Source: Pseudomonas bharatica CSV86
Lineage (GTDB): Bacteria; Pseudomonadota; Gammaproteobacteria; Pseudomonadales; Pseudomonadaceae
Assembly (NCBI RefSeq): GCF_000319305.2
Contig: NZ_AMWJ02000002.1
Coordinates: 1,998,001 to 2,062,000 of the forward strand
Reading direction: 5' to 3'
DNA length: 64,000 nt
Shown here: one piece after another, positions 63,815 to 64,000 of the stretch
Layout: each line of letters starts with the position of its first letter
How positions within the stretch are numbered: the stretch's first letter is position 1
Made by a program: the position numbers and the translations under genes
The notes under the pieces: generated by a model
What the model saw: the letters and a program-made list of their open reading frames with translations, nothing else
Databases searched by the model: none
Told to the model about the DNA's origin: nothing

Positions 63815-64000
63815 TCAACGCTGGCGCGCGTATTCGAGGAAGGCCTGGATGTCATCGCTGCAAAGCTTGTCCAGGACTTGGCGAATCTCCGCCTCGGGCC
63901 AATCCCACCAGGCGGCCTGTAGCAGCTCGGCACGAACTTCCGGCGCAAAGCGCCAGTTGATCACCCTGGCCGGATTCCCACCGACGATCGCATAGGGCGG
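63815..64000 (-). CDS. CatB-type hexapeptide-repeat acetyltransferase (C-terminal part, cut by window edge)
   Basis: The last 61 codons are present, ending at a TGA at 63815-63817. The sequence PPYAIVGGNPARVINWRFAP is the end of the left-handed beta-helix typical of xenobiotic/virginiamycin acetyltransferases and LPS or capsule O-acetyltransferases. The tail (LLQAAWWDWPEAEIRQVLDK) is the usual C-terminal helix. Next to LPS genes, a sugar O-acetyltransferase is as likely as an antibiotic-modifying enzyme. Confidence 0.85.
   Translation of the reverse strand, partial: PPYAIVGGNPARVINWRFAPEVRAELLQAAWWDWPEAEIRQVLDKLCSDDIQAFLEYARQR

Overview
The window is a GC-rich stretch of a Pseudomonas chromosome, probably a fluorescent or putida-type environmental species. 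Three things point to this: gene order (hisZ / hflC-hflK-hflX-hfq-miaA-mutL-amiB-tsaE-nnrD / queG / orn-rsgA-motAB-rhdA-psd-serB; nudF-yqiB-cpdA-yqiA-parE-parC; waaA ... hldE-msbA-waaL), protein sequences that look pseudomonad throughout, and many REP/REPIN-type palindromes between genes. I saw no tRNA, rRNA, insertion sequence, prophage or CRISPR array.

Layout. 1-11.7 kb: leftward housekeeping block for membrane quality control (HflKC), RNA regulation and tRNA modification (HflX, Hfq, MiaA, TsaE, QueG), mismatch repair (MutL), cell-wall amidase (AmiB) and NAD(P)HX repair (NnrD). 11.8-22.5 kb: orn, rsgA, a small TIR-like gene, the motAB stator with a clear sigma-28 promoter, an HDOD protein, rhodanese, psd, serB and ahpA. 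22.5-36 kb: an accessory island for sulfate esters, with arylsulfate sulfotransferase, TonB-dependent receptor, LysR regulator, an unusual sulfatase, the AtsK dioxygenase, an ABC importer (AtsR, a fused double permease AtsB, AtsC) and arylsulfatase AtsA. 36-45.3 kb: parC/parE operon with YqiA, CpdA, a DUF1249 protein and NudF. 45.5-49.8 kb: a lipoprotein, then thiC-cytX behind a TPP riboswitch. 49.9-64 kb: tolC, waaA, a LysR regulator, an SMR pump and three conserved genes, then LPS genes hldE, msbA, a fused O-antigen-ligase/kinase-like protein, an O-acyltransferase and the end of a hexapeptide acetyltransferase.

How the genes work together. The 22.5-36 kb island looks like one sulfur-scavenging unit. 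Organosulfate esters would cross the outer membrane through the receptor and the inner membrane through AtsRBC. They would then be cleaved hydrolytically (AtsA, second sulfatase) or oxidatively (AtsK), while the sulfotransferase handles aryl sulfates in the periplasm. The regulator gene lies divergent from the receptor gene, over two inverted repeats, and its start is overlapped by a short cysteine-rich reading frame with a much better ribosome-binding site. This is the most speculative, and perhaps most interesting, point in the window.

Data quality. Five genes (mutL, amiB, nnrD, psd and a phytase-like esterase gene) are each broken by loss of one base in a G/C run. Adding one base restores full length in every case. 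Because psd is normally essential, systematic homopolymer errors in the sequence are more likely than five real mutations.
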